Assembly: GCA_905480395.1 (NCBI GenBank)
Contig: CAJQQE010000002.1
Span: 1 to 64,000 of the forward strand
Length of the DNA stretch: 64,000 nt
Direction: 5' to 3'
From: an uncultured Phycisphaerales bacterium
GTDB taxonomy: Bacteria > Planctomycetota > Phycisphaerae > Phycisphaerales > SM1A02
The notes beneath the pieces are model-generated. The model was not told the origin of the DNA and ran no database searches. It saw nothing but the letters and a program-made list of their open reading frames with translations. Positions 37,235-46,553 of the stretch are shown one piece after another. Position numbers and translations under genes: made by a program. The number at the start of each line of letters is the position of its first letter. The first letter of the stretch is position 1.

Positions 37235-37887
37235 ACGGAAGAAATATGGACCTCCGACCCGATTCCGTTCGTCGTCGAGTCGAATCAGCGAGGGAGAAGA
37301 CGCATCTTCGAAACATGTCGGTGGTGGCCGCGGTGATGCTCACTGTGGCGTGGAGCACTGGAGCCTGGCGTCTGTCGGATGCTCGGGCCGAACACGCCTT
37401 AGCGACAGCGCAAGCGGAGGAGACCATCCGCGTCGAGCAAGAGTTGGCTCAAATTCAACTCCGGTTTGATGAAGCTGGTCAAGCACTCTCGGCATGGCGA
37501 CGATGTTCGATCCCGTTCGGTGCGTCCTTGATCGTGGCTTCGATCGTCAATGACCTTCCGGAATCTGGAACGATCGAGCGAATTGATCTTGATGCCGGTG
37601 CCCTGTCATCGGCACCGGTTCGAGGCGCACGATCCCGGACCAGCAAACCCGCCGCCCGACGAATCACCGCCGAAATCGAGGGTTTCACAGCCTCGGATGA
37701 TGATGTGGCGCTCTTTGTTGAAGCACTTCGACGTCGTCCCTTACTCAAAGAGGTCCGAGTAGAGACGACTCGTCATCGGACCATCGGCGAAGAGACCGCC
37801 CGGGCGTTCCGAATCGCATTTGAAATCGATCTCGAGACCGCGAGTCCGGTACTCGAACCGATCGGAATTGTGGAGACCGAAGAATGA
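37231..37887 (+). CDS. PilN-like inner-membrane assembly protein
   Basis: A 218-residue protein with a short cytoplasmic N-terminus, one membrane helix (VVAAVMLTVAWSTGAW, about residues 31-48), a coiled-coil stretch and a periplasmic domain whose end (DDVALFVEALRRRPLLKEVRVE) is typical of PilN. It should pair with the next protein and bind the PilM-like protein. Both ends overlap neighbouring genes by four bases, so translation is coupled. Confidence 0.75.
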   Translation: MNGRNMDLRPDSVRRRVESAREKTHLRNMSVVAAVMLTVAWSTGAWRLSDARAEHALATAQAEETIRVEQELAQIQLRFDEAGQALSAWRRCSIPFGASLIVASIVNDLPESGTIERIDLDAGALSSAPVRGARSRTSKPAARRITAEIEGFTASDDDVALFVEALRRRPLLKEVRVETTRHRTIGEETARAFRIAFEIDLETASPVLEPIGIVETEE

Positions 37888-38453
37888 GCAATGATCGAAT
37901 CATTCAAGGCGCCTTGATGCTCGCGATCGCCGGGGCGATGGTCGCCTGGTTCGGCGTGGTACCGCTCCACGCCAGGGCCGCAAGTCAGCAGGCCGAGACC
38001 ACGGCGCTACTGGCACGAGTCGCGCAGTCGCCCGTGCCTTCCGAACGATTGACCCCATTCCGCGCAGAACTTGAGCGTCGTTCAAAGATGCTGAGCGATG
38101 AATGTCCAAAACCCTTGATCGCTGCCAAACCCGATGTGGCGGGGGTGATCCGACGTCTCTCGCTTCCAATCGACGGGAACCGGGTCGTCGATCAGACGTT
38201 CACCGCAGAACGGAGCGGTCCGGCAGATCTTGATTCGGAGATCCGATGGAGCGCGACGCCAATCAGAATCGAGTTGGTCGCCAAATGGTCGGCCATCGCA
38301 GAAGTTCTGGATCTCATCGAGACCATGAACATTCCCAGCCGCGTGACCGAGTTTCGGCTCGAGCGTGATTCTGAACCCACGATTGAGATTGCTCGAGCTT
38401 TTATCGAATTGGACGTTTTGCATCGTCGACTCGGGTCGGAGGAATCGGAATGA
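37884..38453 (+). CDS. PilO-like inner-membrane assembly protein
   Basis: A 189-residue protein with one N-terminal membrane helix (GALMLAIAGAMVAWFGVV), a coiled coil and a ferredoxin-like periplasmic domain (IRIELVAKWSAIAEVLDLI, then VTEFRLERD). This is the PilO/GspM plan. It probably forms a dimer with the PilN-like protein in the alignment complex between the inner membrane and the secretin. Sequence similarity alone is weak; gene order is the strongest argument. Confidence 0.72.
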   Translation: MSNDRIIQGALMLAIAGAMVAWFGVVPLHARAASQQAETTALLARVAQSPVPSERLTPFRAELERRSKMLSDECPKPLIAAKPDVAGVIRRLSLPIDGNRVVDQTFTAERSGPADLDSEIRWSATPIRIELVAKWSAIAEVLDLIETMNIPSRVTEFRLERDSEPTIEIARAFIELDVLHRRLGSEESE

Positions 38454-39172
38454 GCGGAAGAACGAAGAGGAATCAGCAGGCTTCAACTCGTGCCGAGCGT
38501 CTTCGCATGGCCTTCGGTTCTGTCCGGCGCCATTCGAGCAGTGCCCTTCGGTTTGCGTCGAGGCGGAATACGGTCCTCTCGGGGCTGGTCCTGGCGATAC
38601 CGATGGCTGCGCTGGCGCAACCGCTTGGCCTCCTGCTCTGGGCGAGACTTCGTTTGCTCACGACGATTCCACGTACCGCGATGGCGACTGAGGACCCTTC
38701 AAGACTTGCCGTGGTCGAGGTCCCGGTGTTCCCGGTGTTCCCGGACCTCCCTGAATCTGGCCTAGATGAGGTGATCCAGCGTGATCCACTCCGAATCAGT
38801 CCGCGCCACTTCCCCAGAGCAACGCCATCTCCGAAGGAACCGGTGGTTGTACCGAAGTCGGCAGCTGAGGAAGTCGAAGAAGAAGATCGAGAGAAACAGT
38901 TAATGCAGGAGCGACTTGCATCAATTGTTTCGGAAATTCATGTGCAAGTTCTGATTCCTGGTCGGGGCGTCGCATTGATCGACGGCCGAGCCTGCAAGGT
39001 CGGGGACGAAGTCCCCACGAAAGTCGACGGAATCTCATTCCGTCTTCTGGAAGTTCGAATGGGATCAGTCGTGATCGAAGCCGGGGGGCATGAATTTAAT
39101 CTCCGGTTGATCGCGGGAGGCAATGGATCCGTCGTTATCCGCCCCGAGGGCGAGGAGCTCAAACAACCATGA
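38450..39172 (+). CDS. PilP/GspC-like linker protein
   Basis: A 240-residue protein with a basic N-terminus, a membrane helix at about residues 45-65 (LSGLVLAIPMAALAQPLG) and a proline-rich periplasmic linker. A C-terminal beta domain (VALIDGRACKVGDEVPTKVD, then FRLLEVRMGSVVIEAGGHEF) follows. That last domain matches the HR/PilP fold that contacts the N-terminal domain of the secretin. Its stop overlaps the secretin start, as expected for partners. Direct homology is only moderately clear. Confidence 0.65.
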   Translation: MSGRTKRNQQASTRAERLRMAFGSVRRHSSSALRFASRRNTVLSGLVLAIPMAALAQPLGLLLWARLRLLTTIPRTAMATEDPSRLAVVEVPVFPVFPDLPESGLDEVIQRDPLRISPRHFPRATPSPKEPVVVPKSAAEEVEEEDREKQLMQERLASIVSEIHVQVLIPGRGVALIDGRACKVGDEVPTKVDGISFRLLEVRMGSVVIEAGGHEFNLRLIAGGNGSVVIRPEGEELKQP

Positions 39173-41883
39173 TGATTCACCACCTAAAACTTAATCAAAT
39201 TGTACGCCGATGCGGGGTCGTCTTAGGCGTCTTGGCGCTGATTGGCGTACCTGTCATGGCCGATGAATTCGGCCAAGACGCTACTTCCAACGCTGCTGAA
39301 GGCGATCTGGACCTGACCGGTGTGGAGGTCGACGAGTTCGATACGTTCAACATCCAGGTCCAGGACACGGATCTGGCGCAAGTGCTTCAGATGCTCGCGC
39401 TTCAAGGGGAGCGGAATGTCATCGCAAGTCGAAACGTTTCTGCGGTTATCACCGCCAATCTCTTCGACGTGACATTCGAGGAGGCGCTTGATGCCATTCT
39501 GAAGCCCAACGGATTCCGTTGGGTTGAGGAAGGAAAATTCATTTACGTCTACACGCAGGAAGAATTCGCTCGAATGGAGGCGCTGGATCGTAAGACCGAG
39601 AGCCGCATGTTCGAACTCGAACATCTTTCGGCTCGCGACGCGAGTGAATTCGCCATGCCTTTGCTGTCTGATCGAGGCAAGCTCAGTTTCATCGGCGAGG
39701 TTTCGGGAGGCATCGAGCGGGATCTGGGCAACATGGGTGGCGACACCTGGGCCAAGGCCGCGATTCTCGTCGTCAACGATTATCCGGATCGTCTTGAGCG
39801 GATCTCTGAACTCATCGCGGAGATCGACACGTCACCCCGCCAAGTCGTGGTGGACGCGACGATTGCCAGTGTCGCCGTCGTCGAAGAGGATGCCTTTGGC
39901 GTCGATTTCTCGATCATGGGAAATCTCGACATCACAAAGCTCGTCTCGCCGCTCGGCCCGGTCAGTGATCTGCTTCGTGGTAACAATGAACTCCCCAGCG
40001 GTGTTAGCAACAACGTTGCGCAACCTCCGTACAACGGAAACGCAACATCTTGGGGAACTCAGTCGACGCCGGGAAACACCCAAGGCGGCAAATCGAACTT
40101 CATGGTGGGACTGGTCGCAGGTGATGCTTCCGTCTTTGTCCGGGCGCTCGATCAGGTGACGGACACCATGGTCCTCGCCCGGCCCCGCATCATGGCATTG
40201 AACAGACAGCGGGCCCAGGTCATGGTCGGCAAGCGAGTCGCGTATCTCTCGACCACCGCGACCGACACCACGTCGACGCAGACGGTCCAGTATCTGGATA
40301 CCGGTGTCAAACTCATGATTCGTCCTTTCATCTCAAAGGATGACACCATTCGGATGGAGGTCTATCCGAGCGTCTCCAGCGCCGAATTGCGGAAGATCAG
40401 AAACGGTGGATTCGGAAATGAGATCGAAGTGCCGGATGAGTTCACCAACGAAATCTCGACGAACGTGAAGGTTCGAAACGGTGAAACCTTGGTTCTGGGT
40501 GGTCTGTTTCAAGAGCAGACGACCATTCAGAACAGTCAGGTTCCGTTCCTCGGAGACGTTCCGCTGCTCGGCGCCGCCTTCAGCGGCCACGACAACACGG
40601 TGAATCGGCGGGAGATCATCTTCATGATCACCCCGAAGATCGTCGAGGATCAACTGGTCGAGGCATCCGGTCGTCAGGGAATGGCGTTCGTGAACTCCCT
40701 GAGAGCTGGAATGCGGGAAGGCCTGCTTCCATTCAGCCGTGAGAAGATGAGTTCGCAGCATAATCAAGATGCCTTCGAGGCGATGAATGCTGGAGATTTC
40801 GAGCTGTCCCTCTTCCACTTTGACAATTCACTTCGTCTCAACCCGGGCCAGCCTGAGGTCCGTCGACTGCGGGCGGAGACTGCTGGAGAATCGGGCGGGG
40901 GTTTCTATGACTACGACATCTGGCGCCGGGTGATGGAGGATCAGCATGCTGATCATGCTGATCAAAAGGACGACGAGGCCCGAGTGAACTCGGTCTTCGA
41001 TCCGCTCGCGGCAGCTCCGGCCGATGCGGGCGCTGATGCCGACGTCGATGCTCAAACTCGGTCCGAAGAACGTGAAGGTCGATTCCTTGACGCATTGGTG
41101 GATGATCTTGATCGGGATGAATCGATGGCTTCGACCACCCAGAAGTTCGAAGCCGACTCGTCGGAAACGGGAGTTTACTTCGTCGAAGCAGAACCCATGT
41201 CTGTGACGACGGCCTTTGGCGATGTGGCCGAAGACTCCCCGACCGAAATGGCGATGGAATCGACGACTGATTCAGTTGATGAGACCCTGACCCCGACCGA
41301 GGTGACGATGGAGACAACGACGGAATCAGTTGATGAGACCTCGGCACCAACCGAGGTGGCGATGGAGACAGCGACGGAATCAGTTGATGCGACCCCGGCA
41401 CCGACCGAGGTGGCGATGGAATCGACGACTAATTCAGTTGATGCGACCCTGGCACCGACCGAAATGGCGATGAAATCGACGACTGATTCAGTTGATGAAA
41501 CCCTGGCACCGACCAAGTTTGCGATGAAGACTGCAGAAGATTCAGTTGATGCCGCAGCGGCGTCGGCAGAATTGACTCAGAAGAAGCCCGTCGCAGAGGC
41601 CAAGGTGACCACCGCCGCGGCGAACAGTAAGCGTGAATCGGCAGTGAAGGCCATGCTCGTCATCGAACCGACCGTCACCCCGTTTGAAATCGATACGGAA
41701 TTCACGTCCGAAGATGCGATGGATTTGGCGGCGGATACGCAGGAAGTTCTGGTATTGGCTCCGCGGAGTCCGGTCTGGGGCCGGCTCTGGTGGCTTGCCC
41801 GAATTGCCTCGCAGCAGGCGCGTGCATTCGCCAACGATCCTGTGCCGGGCATCGAGATGGTGACGGCTGAAGAAGACAACTGA
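39169..41883 (+). CDS. Secretin (GspD/PilQ family) with a long C-terminal repeat tail
   Basis: This outer-membrane channel protein has 904 residues. A signal peptide ends near residue 31. An N-terminal STN/N0-like domain follows (FNIQVQDTDLAQVLQMLA, then FDVTFEEALDAILKPNGF), then an N1-type domain and the secretin core. The core holds the diagnostic VPFLGDVPLLGAAF at about 458-471 and REIIFMITPKIV. After the core come a TPR-like stretch (about 525-575) and a tail of some 300 residues with six 18-residue repeats. The tail ends in a tryptophan-rich amphipathic segment (VWGRLWWLARIASQQ). Secretins rarely have such extensions. It starts inside the PilP-like gene. Confidence 0.93.
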   Translation: MMIHHLKLNQIVRRCGVVLGVLALIGVPVMADEFGQDATSNAAEGDLDLTGVEVDEFDTFNIQVQDTDLAQVLQMLALQGERNVIASRNVSAVITANLFDVTFEEALDAILKPNGFRWVEEGKFIYVYTQEEFARMEALDRKTESRMFELEHLSARDASEFAMPLLSDRGKLSFIGEVSGGIERDLGNMGGDTWAKAAILVVNDYPDRLERISELIAEIDTSPRQVVVDATIASVAVVEEDAFGVDFSIMGNLDITKLVSPLGPVSDLLRGNNELPSGVSNNVAQPPYNGNATSWGTQSTPGNTQGGKSNFMVGLVAGDASVFVRALDQVTDTMVLARPRIMALNRQRAQVMVGKRVAYLSTTATDTTSTQTVQYLDTGVKLMIRPFISKDDTIRMEVYPSVSSAELRKIRNGGFGNEIEVPDEFTNEISTNVKVRNGETLVLGGLFQEQTTIQNSQVPFLGDVPLLGAAFSGHDNTVNRREIIFMITPKIVEDQLVEASGRQGMAFVNSLRAGMREGLLPFSREKMSSQHNQDAFEAMNAGDFELSLFHFDNSLRLNPGQPEVRRLRAETAGESGGGFYDYDIWRRVMEDQHADHADQKDDEARVNSVFDPLAAAPADAGADADVDAQTRSEEREGRFLDALVDDLDRDESMASTTQKFEADSSETGVYFVEAEPMSVTTAFGDVAEDSPTEMAMESTTDSVDETLTPTEVTMETTTESVDETSAPTEVAMETATESVDATPAPTEVAMESTTNSVDATLAPTEMAMKSTTDSVDETLAPTKFAMKTAEDSVDAAAASAELTQKKPVAEAKVTTAAANSKRESAVKAMLVIEPTVTPFEIDTEFTSEDAMDLAADTQEVLVLAPRSPVWGRLWWLARIASQQARAFANDPVPGIEMVTAEEDN
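41239..41562 (+). repeat. Six tandem 54-bp repeats in the secretin tail
   Basis: Each unit encodes 18 residues close to PTEVAMETTTESVDETLA. Six units run in register without frameshift (41239-41562). The core T-x-S-V-D is nearly invariant, and the first five are most alike. The composition is acidic and threonine/serine-rich, so the region should be extended and could be surface-exposed or glycosylated. Copy number may vary between strains by slippage. Confidence 0.93.
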
Positions 41884-41946
41884 TTTACCTGAACGACGGG
41901 GGGGTCGAGCTTCGTCCGATCCTCTCGTCGTCTACGAATGACCTTT

Positions 41947-41962
41947 GACCTGAGATCAGGTC
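41947..41962. promoter_or_regulatory. Perfect palindrome before the TPR lipoprotein gene
   Basis: GACCTGA-GA-TCAGGTC is a perfect inverted repeat with seven-base half-sites. It sits in the 101-base gap between the secretin and the lipoprotein gene, the only real gap in the second part of the cluster. It could be an operator at an internal promoter or a short RNA hairpin (GACCTG-AGAT-CAGGTC). There is no T run. Confidence 0.35.
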
Positions 41963-41984
41963 TTGACTCCGCCAGGATCGCACC

Positions 41985-43196
41985 ATGATGAACCGACTAA
42001 GTACCCTGACTTTGATTGCCACCACCACGATTCTCCTTGGAACCACAGGCTGTACTGGGCCGACCAAGAAGGGCATCGAGGCAAGGGCGGCGGCCCAGAG
42101 CCGTTTCGATTCTGTTCGCAGTCGGGTCGATTACGACCAGGCGAATCAGGCGTTTCGGGCCGGAGACTTCGTCACCGCGAAGAATCACCTCGATGCGGCG
42201 ATCAAGAAGATCGGTGAGGACGCCGACTATTGGGTGCTTATGGGCAGGGTATACCTCGAGAATGGAAGCCTCGGAGATGCCTCAGCCAGCTTCGACAAGG
42301 CCCATGAACTCGATCCTAAAAATGCCGATGCCTGCTATTTCCAAGGGATCGTCGACCAGCGATTGAATCGCGGCCAAGATGCGGTCTCGCATTACCTCGC
42401 CGCACATGAGATTGCCCCGAGCAATCCGGGAATGATCGTCGCCGCCGTGGACACCCTCATCGGCGAAGGTGACTTCAATGAAGCTGATCGCATCTTGCGC
42501 GAGAAACGCTCAGGCTTTCAAGACACTTCCGCGATTCACCATCTTTCGGGTCGGGTCGCCATGCTCAAGGGACGCTGGAACGACGCGGTCGACCATCTGG
42601 AACGGGCAGTACTACTGGACGACGAAGATCGCTGGATGCTCGAGGACTTGGCACGGGCTCAGATGTCAGCCCATCGAACAAGCGACTGCCTGAAGACGAT
42701 CGATCGTCTGGAGGCCATCTCCGAAGCCGGTGATCAGGATCGAGAACTGATGCGGATGCGTGGCCGCTGCCTCGCCGCGGGCGAACGATATCGGGAAGCT
42801 CGTGTGGTCTTTCTCGACTTCACGAATCTCCATCCCGAGGATGCCGAGGGCTGGATCGACTTTGGGTTGATGTGTCTGGAAGTCGAGGACTACCGTCGAG
42901 TGGTCCGGGCCGGACAGCGTCTTGTGGTACTGAATCCGAATGAATTCGAGGGTTACTTCCTTCTCGGCCAGGCGGCGATGCGAGAGAAGGAATACCAGAC
43001 GGCCGCCACGCTGTTCAAGCGTGCCGCTGACGTCGCACCCGATCGTGCGGAGCCAAAGTTGGCCCTCGGGATGGCCTACGAACTCGTCGGAGAGTACGTC
43101 GCGGCCTATCGGGTTTACTCGGGACTGATGAAATCGAATCCTGAGGATCATCGGGTTCGAGATCTCCTAACCGGCGTGGGCGAACAGCTCGATTGA
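41985..43196 (+). CDS. TPR-repeat lipoprotein, PilW/PilF-like position
   Basis: The 403-residue protein has a lipoprotein-type signal ending ILLGTTGC (the lipobox is not ideal) and about nine to ten TPR units. Examples are ANQAFRAGDFVTAKNHLDAA, YWVLMGRVYLENGSLGDASA and EGYFLLGQAAMREKEYQTAA. Outer-membrane TPR lipoproteins of this kind (PilF/PilW pilotins) help the secretin insert and assemble. Its place right after the secretin supports that role. Two adjacent ATG codons are possible starts. Confidence 0.85.
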   Translation: MMNRLSTLTLIATTTILLGTTGCTGPTKKGIEARAAAQSRFDSVRSRVDYDQANQAFRAGDFVTAKNHLDAAIKKIGEDADYWVLMGRVYLENGSLGDASASFDKAHELDPKNADACYFQGIVDQRLNRGQDAVSHYLAAHEIAPSNPGMIVAAVDTLIGEGDFNEADRILREKRSGFQDTSAIHHLSGRVAMLKGRWNDAVDHLERAVLLDDEDRWMLEDLARAQMSAHRTSDCLKTIDRLEAISEAGDQDRELMRMRGRCLAAGERYREARVVFLDFTNLHPEDAEGWIDFGLMCLEVEDYRRVVRAGQRLVVLNPNEFEGYFLLGQAAMREKEYQTAATLFKRAADVAPDRAEPKLALGMAYELVGEYVAAYRVYSGLMKSNPEDHRVRDLLTGVGEQLD

Positions 43197-43243
43197 GATC
43201 TGTTTCGCTTTCGGCCGGACTTGATGGAAGCAGGGAGGCTCTG

Positions 43244-44548
43244 GTGCTCAATTCGTCGTGGATCCTGATCGTGCTGGGCGGGTGCGTGCTGGGCATGGTT
43301 TTGGCGTCCCTGCATCATCGGCGTCGGCTTCGGGTGGCGTGCGCCGATCCAGGGTCCGCTCGAAGGATGGGCTCGGCAGTTTCGGATCTCCACGACCGTT
43401 TCCAGCTGGAACAAGAATCACGAACTGAAGAGCAAGTCTTAGCCCGTCGAATCGCCGAAGAACGGGCGACTCGTTTCGAGCGGATGTTTACATCCTTCGA
43501 TGATCCCATTCTGGTACTCGATCGTCATGGTGAAGTCGTCGAGGCGAATCCCGCCGCACTGGCCATCGCGGGTCTTGATCCGGAAGGTTGCGCCGTAGAC
43601 GCCGTTCATCCGCAACCGCTTTCAAGCATGATCCCCAATCGAGTCGCGGCCGCTGAGATTCACACCCTCTCCCGAAACGTGATGGAGAGTGGAGCGGAGG
43701 AGTTCCGTCGTTCGATGTTCGAACTCCCAAATGATGGAGGGGTGCCTTCGACGCGGGCCTTTGAAGCGGTGATCCGTGCCCTTGATGGAAACGGTCGAAC
43801 TCTGGTTGTTCTGCATGAGACGACACGAGAGCGTGAAATGGCTCGTCTCAAGAGCGAGTTTGTTGCGAAAGCGAGTCACGAACTTCGGACGCCACTGAGT
43901 TCGATTCGAGCCTCGCTGGAAATGCTGTCGGACGGTGAGTTTCAAAACCTCGAGCAACGAACCGAGTTTCTTGGAATCGCGATGGAGGAGACTGATCGGC
44001 TTGCAAAGTTGGTCAACGACATGCTGGACATCAGTTGCATTGAAGCAGGGGTCGCTCGCCCGCGGATGGGTTGCGTTGATCTCGGTGATCTCGCGAATGA
44101 AGTGGTCGGCGGACTTCGAGCCGCCGCCGAGCGAAAATCGGTTGATCTTCGCATCCATGCTGAGTCAGGACTCGTGGTCGACGGCGATCCAGAGATGCTC
44201 GCGGCGGTCATTGGGAATTTGGTTGGAAACGGCCTGAAATACGTTCCGGAAGGGGAGCGGGTCACGGTGACGGTCGACGCGGAGGATTTGACCCGATCGG
44301 TGGTGGTCACCGTCACCGACACGGGGCTGGGGATTCCCCCCGAGGATATCGATCGGCTCTTTGAAAAGTTTTATCGGATCAAGCGATACGAGCGTACTGC
44401 TCGGGGAACCGGGCTGGGGCTCAATCTTTGCCGAAACATCGTTGAGCAGGTTCATCAGGGCCGGATCGGAGTCGATTCAAGATTAGGTGAGGGAGCTCGC
44501 TTCTGGTTTAGCGTGCCCGCGTCACATCCTGCATCGATGGCGGCCTAA
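43244..44548 (+). CDS. Sensor histidine kinase with membrane anchor and PAS domain
   Basis: The kinase has about 434 residues. One membrane helix (WILIVLGGCVLGMVLASL) is followed by a coiled-coil linker and a PAS domain at about residues 80-200 (DDPILVLDRHGEVVEANPAAL). The HisKA domain has the phosphorylated H212 in KASHELRTPLSSI. The ATPase domain carries NLVGNGLKYVPEGE, DTGLGIPPEDIDRLFEKFYR and GTGLGLNLCRNIVEQ. It has no large periplasmic sensor domain. AGGGAGG lies six bases before the GTG at 43244; a TTG at 43193 overlapping the previous stop is the alternative start. The stop overlaps the response regulator start by one base. Confidence 0.95.
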   Translation: MLNSSWILIVLGGCVLGMVLASLHHRRRLRVACADPGSARRMGSAVSDLHDRFQLEQESRTEEQVLARRIAEERATRFERMFTSFDDPILVLDRHGEVVEANPAALAIAGLDPEGCAVDAVHPQPLSSMIPNRVAAAEIHTLSRNVMESGAEEFRRSMFELPNDGGVPSTRAFEAVIRALDGNGRTLVVLHETTREREMARLKSEFVAKASHELRTPLSSIRASLEMLSDGEFQNLEQRTEFLGIAMEETDRLAKLVNDMLDISCIEAGVARPRMGCVDLGDLANEVVGGLRAAAERKSVDLRIHAESGLVVDGDPEMLAAVIGNLVGNGLKYVPEGERVTVTVDAEDLTRSVVVTVTDTGLGIPPEDIDRLFEKFYRIKRYERTARGTGLGLNLCRNIVEQVHQGRIGVDSRLGEGARFWFSVPASHPASMAA

Positions 44549-44973
44549 TGAACAACGATCAAGACAACGGTAATTCCACGATCCTGGTCGCTGACGACGA
44601 GGAATATATCGTTCGTGTCGTCGCATTCAAGTTGCGCGGTGCTGGGTATGAAGTCATTGAAGCCGTTGACGGTGAGGATGCGTGGTCGAAGATCCGCGAA
44701 GGCGGGATCGATCTGGTGCTCACCGACCATCAAATGCCATTCATGACCGGGCTTGAGCTGGCCGGTCGCATCGCGGACGATCCGAAGACCACTCACATCC
44801 CCGTGTTGATGCTGACCGCGAGGGGCTTCCGGCTGGACGCCGAGGAAATTGTGGCAAGTCGGATCGTCGAACTCATCGCAAAACCCTTCTCGCCTCGGGT
44901 TCTTCTGGAGCGGGTGCGGGCGACCCTCCTCCAATGGAATGGCGAACACGACGTGCGAGAGGAGGCCGCATGA
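44548..44973 (+). CDS. Single-domain response regulator
   Basis: A 141-residue receiver domain without output domain. The acidic pocket is VADDEE (D15, D16), the phosphorylated aspartate is D60 in LTDHQMP, and the conserved lysine is in AKPFSP. It starts inside the stop of the kinase gene and ends inside the start of the HD-GYP gene, so it is probably the cognate receiver. It could act by binding the HD-GYP protein, the STAS protein or the assembly ATPase. No DNA-binding part is present. Confidence 0.95.
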   Translation: MNNDQDNGNSTILVADDEEYIVRVVAFKLRGAGYEVIEAVDGEDAWSKIREGGIDLVLTDHQMPFMTGLELAGRIADDPKTTHIPVLMLTARGFRLDAEEIVASRIVELIAKPFSPRVLLERVRATLLQWNGEHDVREEAA

Positions 44974-46553
44974 CTCTGGCCTCGACAAAAATCAACTCGA
45001 TTGAACTGGTCATCGCCGGCGACCTGGCTGGCGTGGGGGCCGCGTGGATTCCCATTGATGATGGCGTCGCCCGATGGTCGGCAGTGGATGATCCCGTCGG
45101 ATCGTGGAGGCAGGCGTTGCTGGTTGGAGCGATGCCGGTGCGTGAGGCGGTCCGGAGGCATCTTGCGATCCTGTTGGCGGAAGATGGAGGCACGTGTGAG
45201 CTTTTTCCAGGTGTCTTCGCGATTGGGTGCGTCTCGGAGACCCGACGCGGGCGGTGCGAAGGTATTGCGATTCTGGCGACTGACGAACTGATCACGGAAG
45301 GATCGCTTTCGATGTTGTGCAATGCATCGAAGGTCGACGAGACGGTCATTCGTGGATTTGCGCTGCGGGACTCATTACCCCCGAGTGCTGCGATTCCAGC
45401 GATTACTGATCTTGTGCAACGACTCCATACCAGCGCTCGTCGCCGTATCGAAGAGCGAGAGGCGGCTCACTCGGTTGATCGTCGACTCTCTGAGAGCTAC
45501 GAAGAACTTCATCTGCTCAACTCCTTGATCGACGGGCTGGTGGTGGGTGGAGATCCTGGGGATTTTCTGGTCTCGGCAACCGAGGAGCTCGCCGCGACCG
45601 CGGGATACAGCTGGATTGCGATTCTCCTCGATGACCCCGCGGCAGCCAAAGTTGATGATTTCGTAGTCCATGGACGTGGTGCACCGACCCGCGCCGAAGT
45701 CAGGTTGATCGCCGAATCGGCGAACACCAGTACGGCGACCGTGGTCATGGACCCGACGTTCGGTGAGATCGGGCTCGCAGCCGTCCGAGGTGGCGATCGA
45801 AACCTGGGAACGCTGGTGGCCGGTGGTCGCGCGGGCGAACCGATTTCCAGTATCGAATTGACTCTGCTTGCATCCGCCGCGGGACACTTGGGCGTCTTTC
45901 TTCGCAACGCGGCGTTGTATTCTGATTTGGACGCGATGTTCCTCGGGACGCTTCAATCGATGGTGGCCGCGATCGATGCCAAAGATCCCTACACCCGTGG
46001 TCACTCGCAACGCGTGGCGATTCTGAGTCGTGATCTGGCGGCTTCGATCGGGCTTCCAGAAGCATTCGTCAAGACCGCCCATCTCTCGGGACTGGTCCAT
46101 GACATCGGCAAGATCGGCGTGCCGGAGGCGGTGCTCTGCAAAGCGGGACGGCTTACGGAAGAAGAATTCGCCGCAATTCGACAGCATCCGCAGATTGGCT
46201 TCCGGATTCTGCGGGACATTCCGCAGATCCGTGACCTGCTCCCCGGAGTTCTTTGCCATCACGAAGCATGGGACGGTCAGGGATATCCCGCAGGTATCGC
46301 CGGGGAGGAAATTCCCCTGTTGGCTCGAATCGTCGCGATTTGCGACAGTTTCGATGCGATGAGTTCGAGTCGAACCTATCGAAGTGCCATGCCGCGGGAG
46401 AAAGTCTTCGAGGAACTCGATCGTTGTCGAGGTTCCCAGTTCGACCCTTCGATCGTGTCAGTGTTCTTGGGCATGGACTTCACCGAGTACGACCGCTTGC
46501 TGACCCGCGATGCTGACGGGCTCGGGTTGTCTGATGATCGGAGAGCCGCATGA
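44970..46553 (+). CDS. HD-GYP domain protein (predicted cyclic di-GMP phosphodiesterase)
   Basis: A 527-residue cytoplasmic protein. The first 170 residues are an unknown domain (RREAVRRHLAILLAEDGGTCELF-like helices). Residues of about 195-320 form a GAF-like region (TEELAATAGYSWIAILLDD). The HD-GYP domain follows, with the metal ligands H377-D378 in LVHDIGKIG, HHEAWDGQGYP with G438-Y439-P440, and CDSFDAMSSSRTYR. All key catalytic residues appear intact. Such proteins hydrolyse cyclic di-GMP. It overlaps both neighbours by four bases. Confidence 0.93.
   Translation: MTLASTKINSIELVIAGDLAGVGAAWIPIDDGVARWSAVDDPVGSWRQALLVGAMPVREAVRRHLAILLAEDGGTCELFPGVFAIGCVSETRRGRCEGIAILATDELITEGSLSMLCNASKVDETVIRGFALRDSLPPSAAIPAITDLVQRLHTSARRRIEEREAAHSVDRRLSESYEELHLLNSLIDGLVVGGDPGDFLVSATEELAATAGYSWIAILLDDPAAAKVDDFVVHGRGAPTRAEVRLIAESANTSTATVVMDPTFGEIGLAAVRGGDRNLGTLVAGGRAGEPISSIELTLLASAAGHLGVFLRNAALYSDLDAMFLGTLQSMVAAIDAKDPYTRGHSQRVAILSRDLAASIGLPEAFVKTAHLSGLVHDIGKIGVPEAVLCKAGRLTEEEFAAIRQHPQIGFRILRDIPQIRDLLPGVLCHHEAWDGQGYPAGIAGEEIPLLARIVAICDSFDAMSSSRTYRSAMPREKVFEELDRCRGSQFDPSIVSVFLGMDFTEYDRLLTRDADGLGLSDDRRAA

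Noticed and set aside
41239-41562. Tandem repeats considered as a CRISPR array
   Set aside because: The units are contiguous, in frame and coding, with no spacers and no cas genes.
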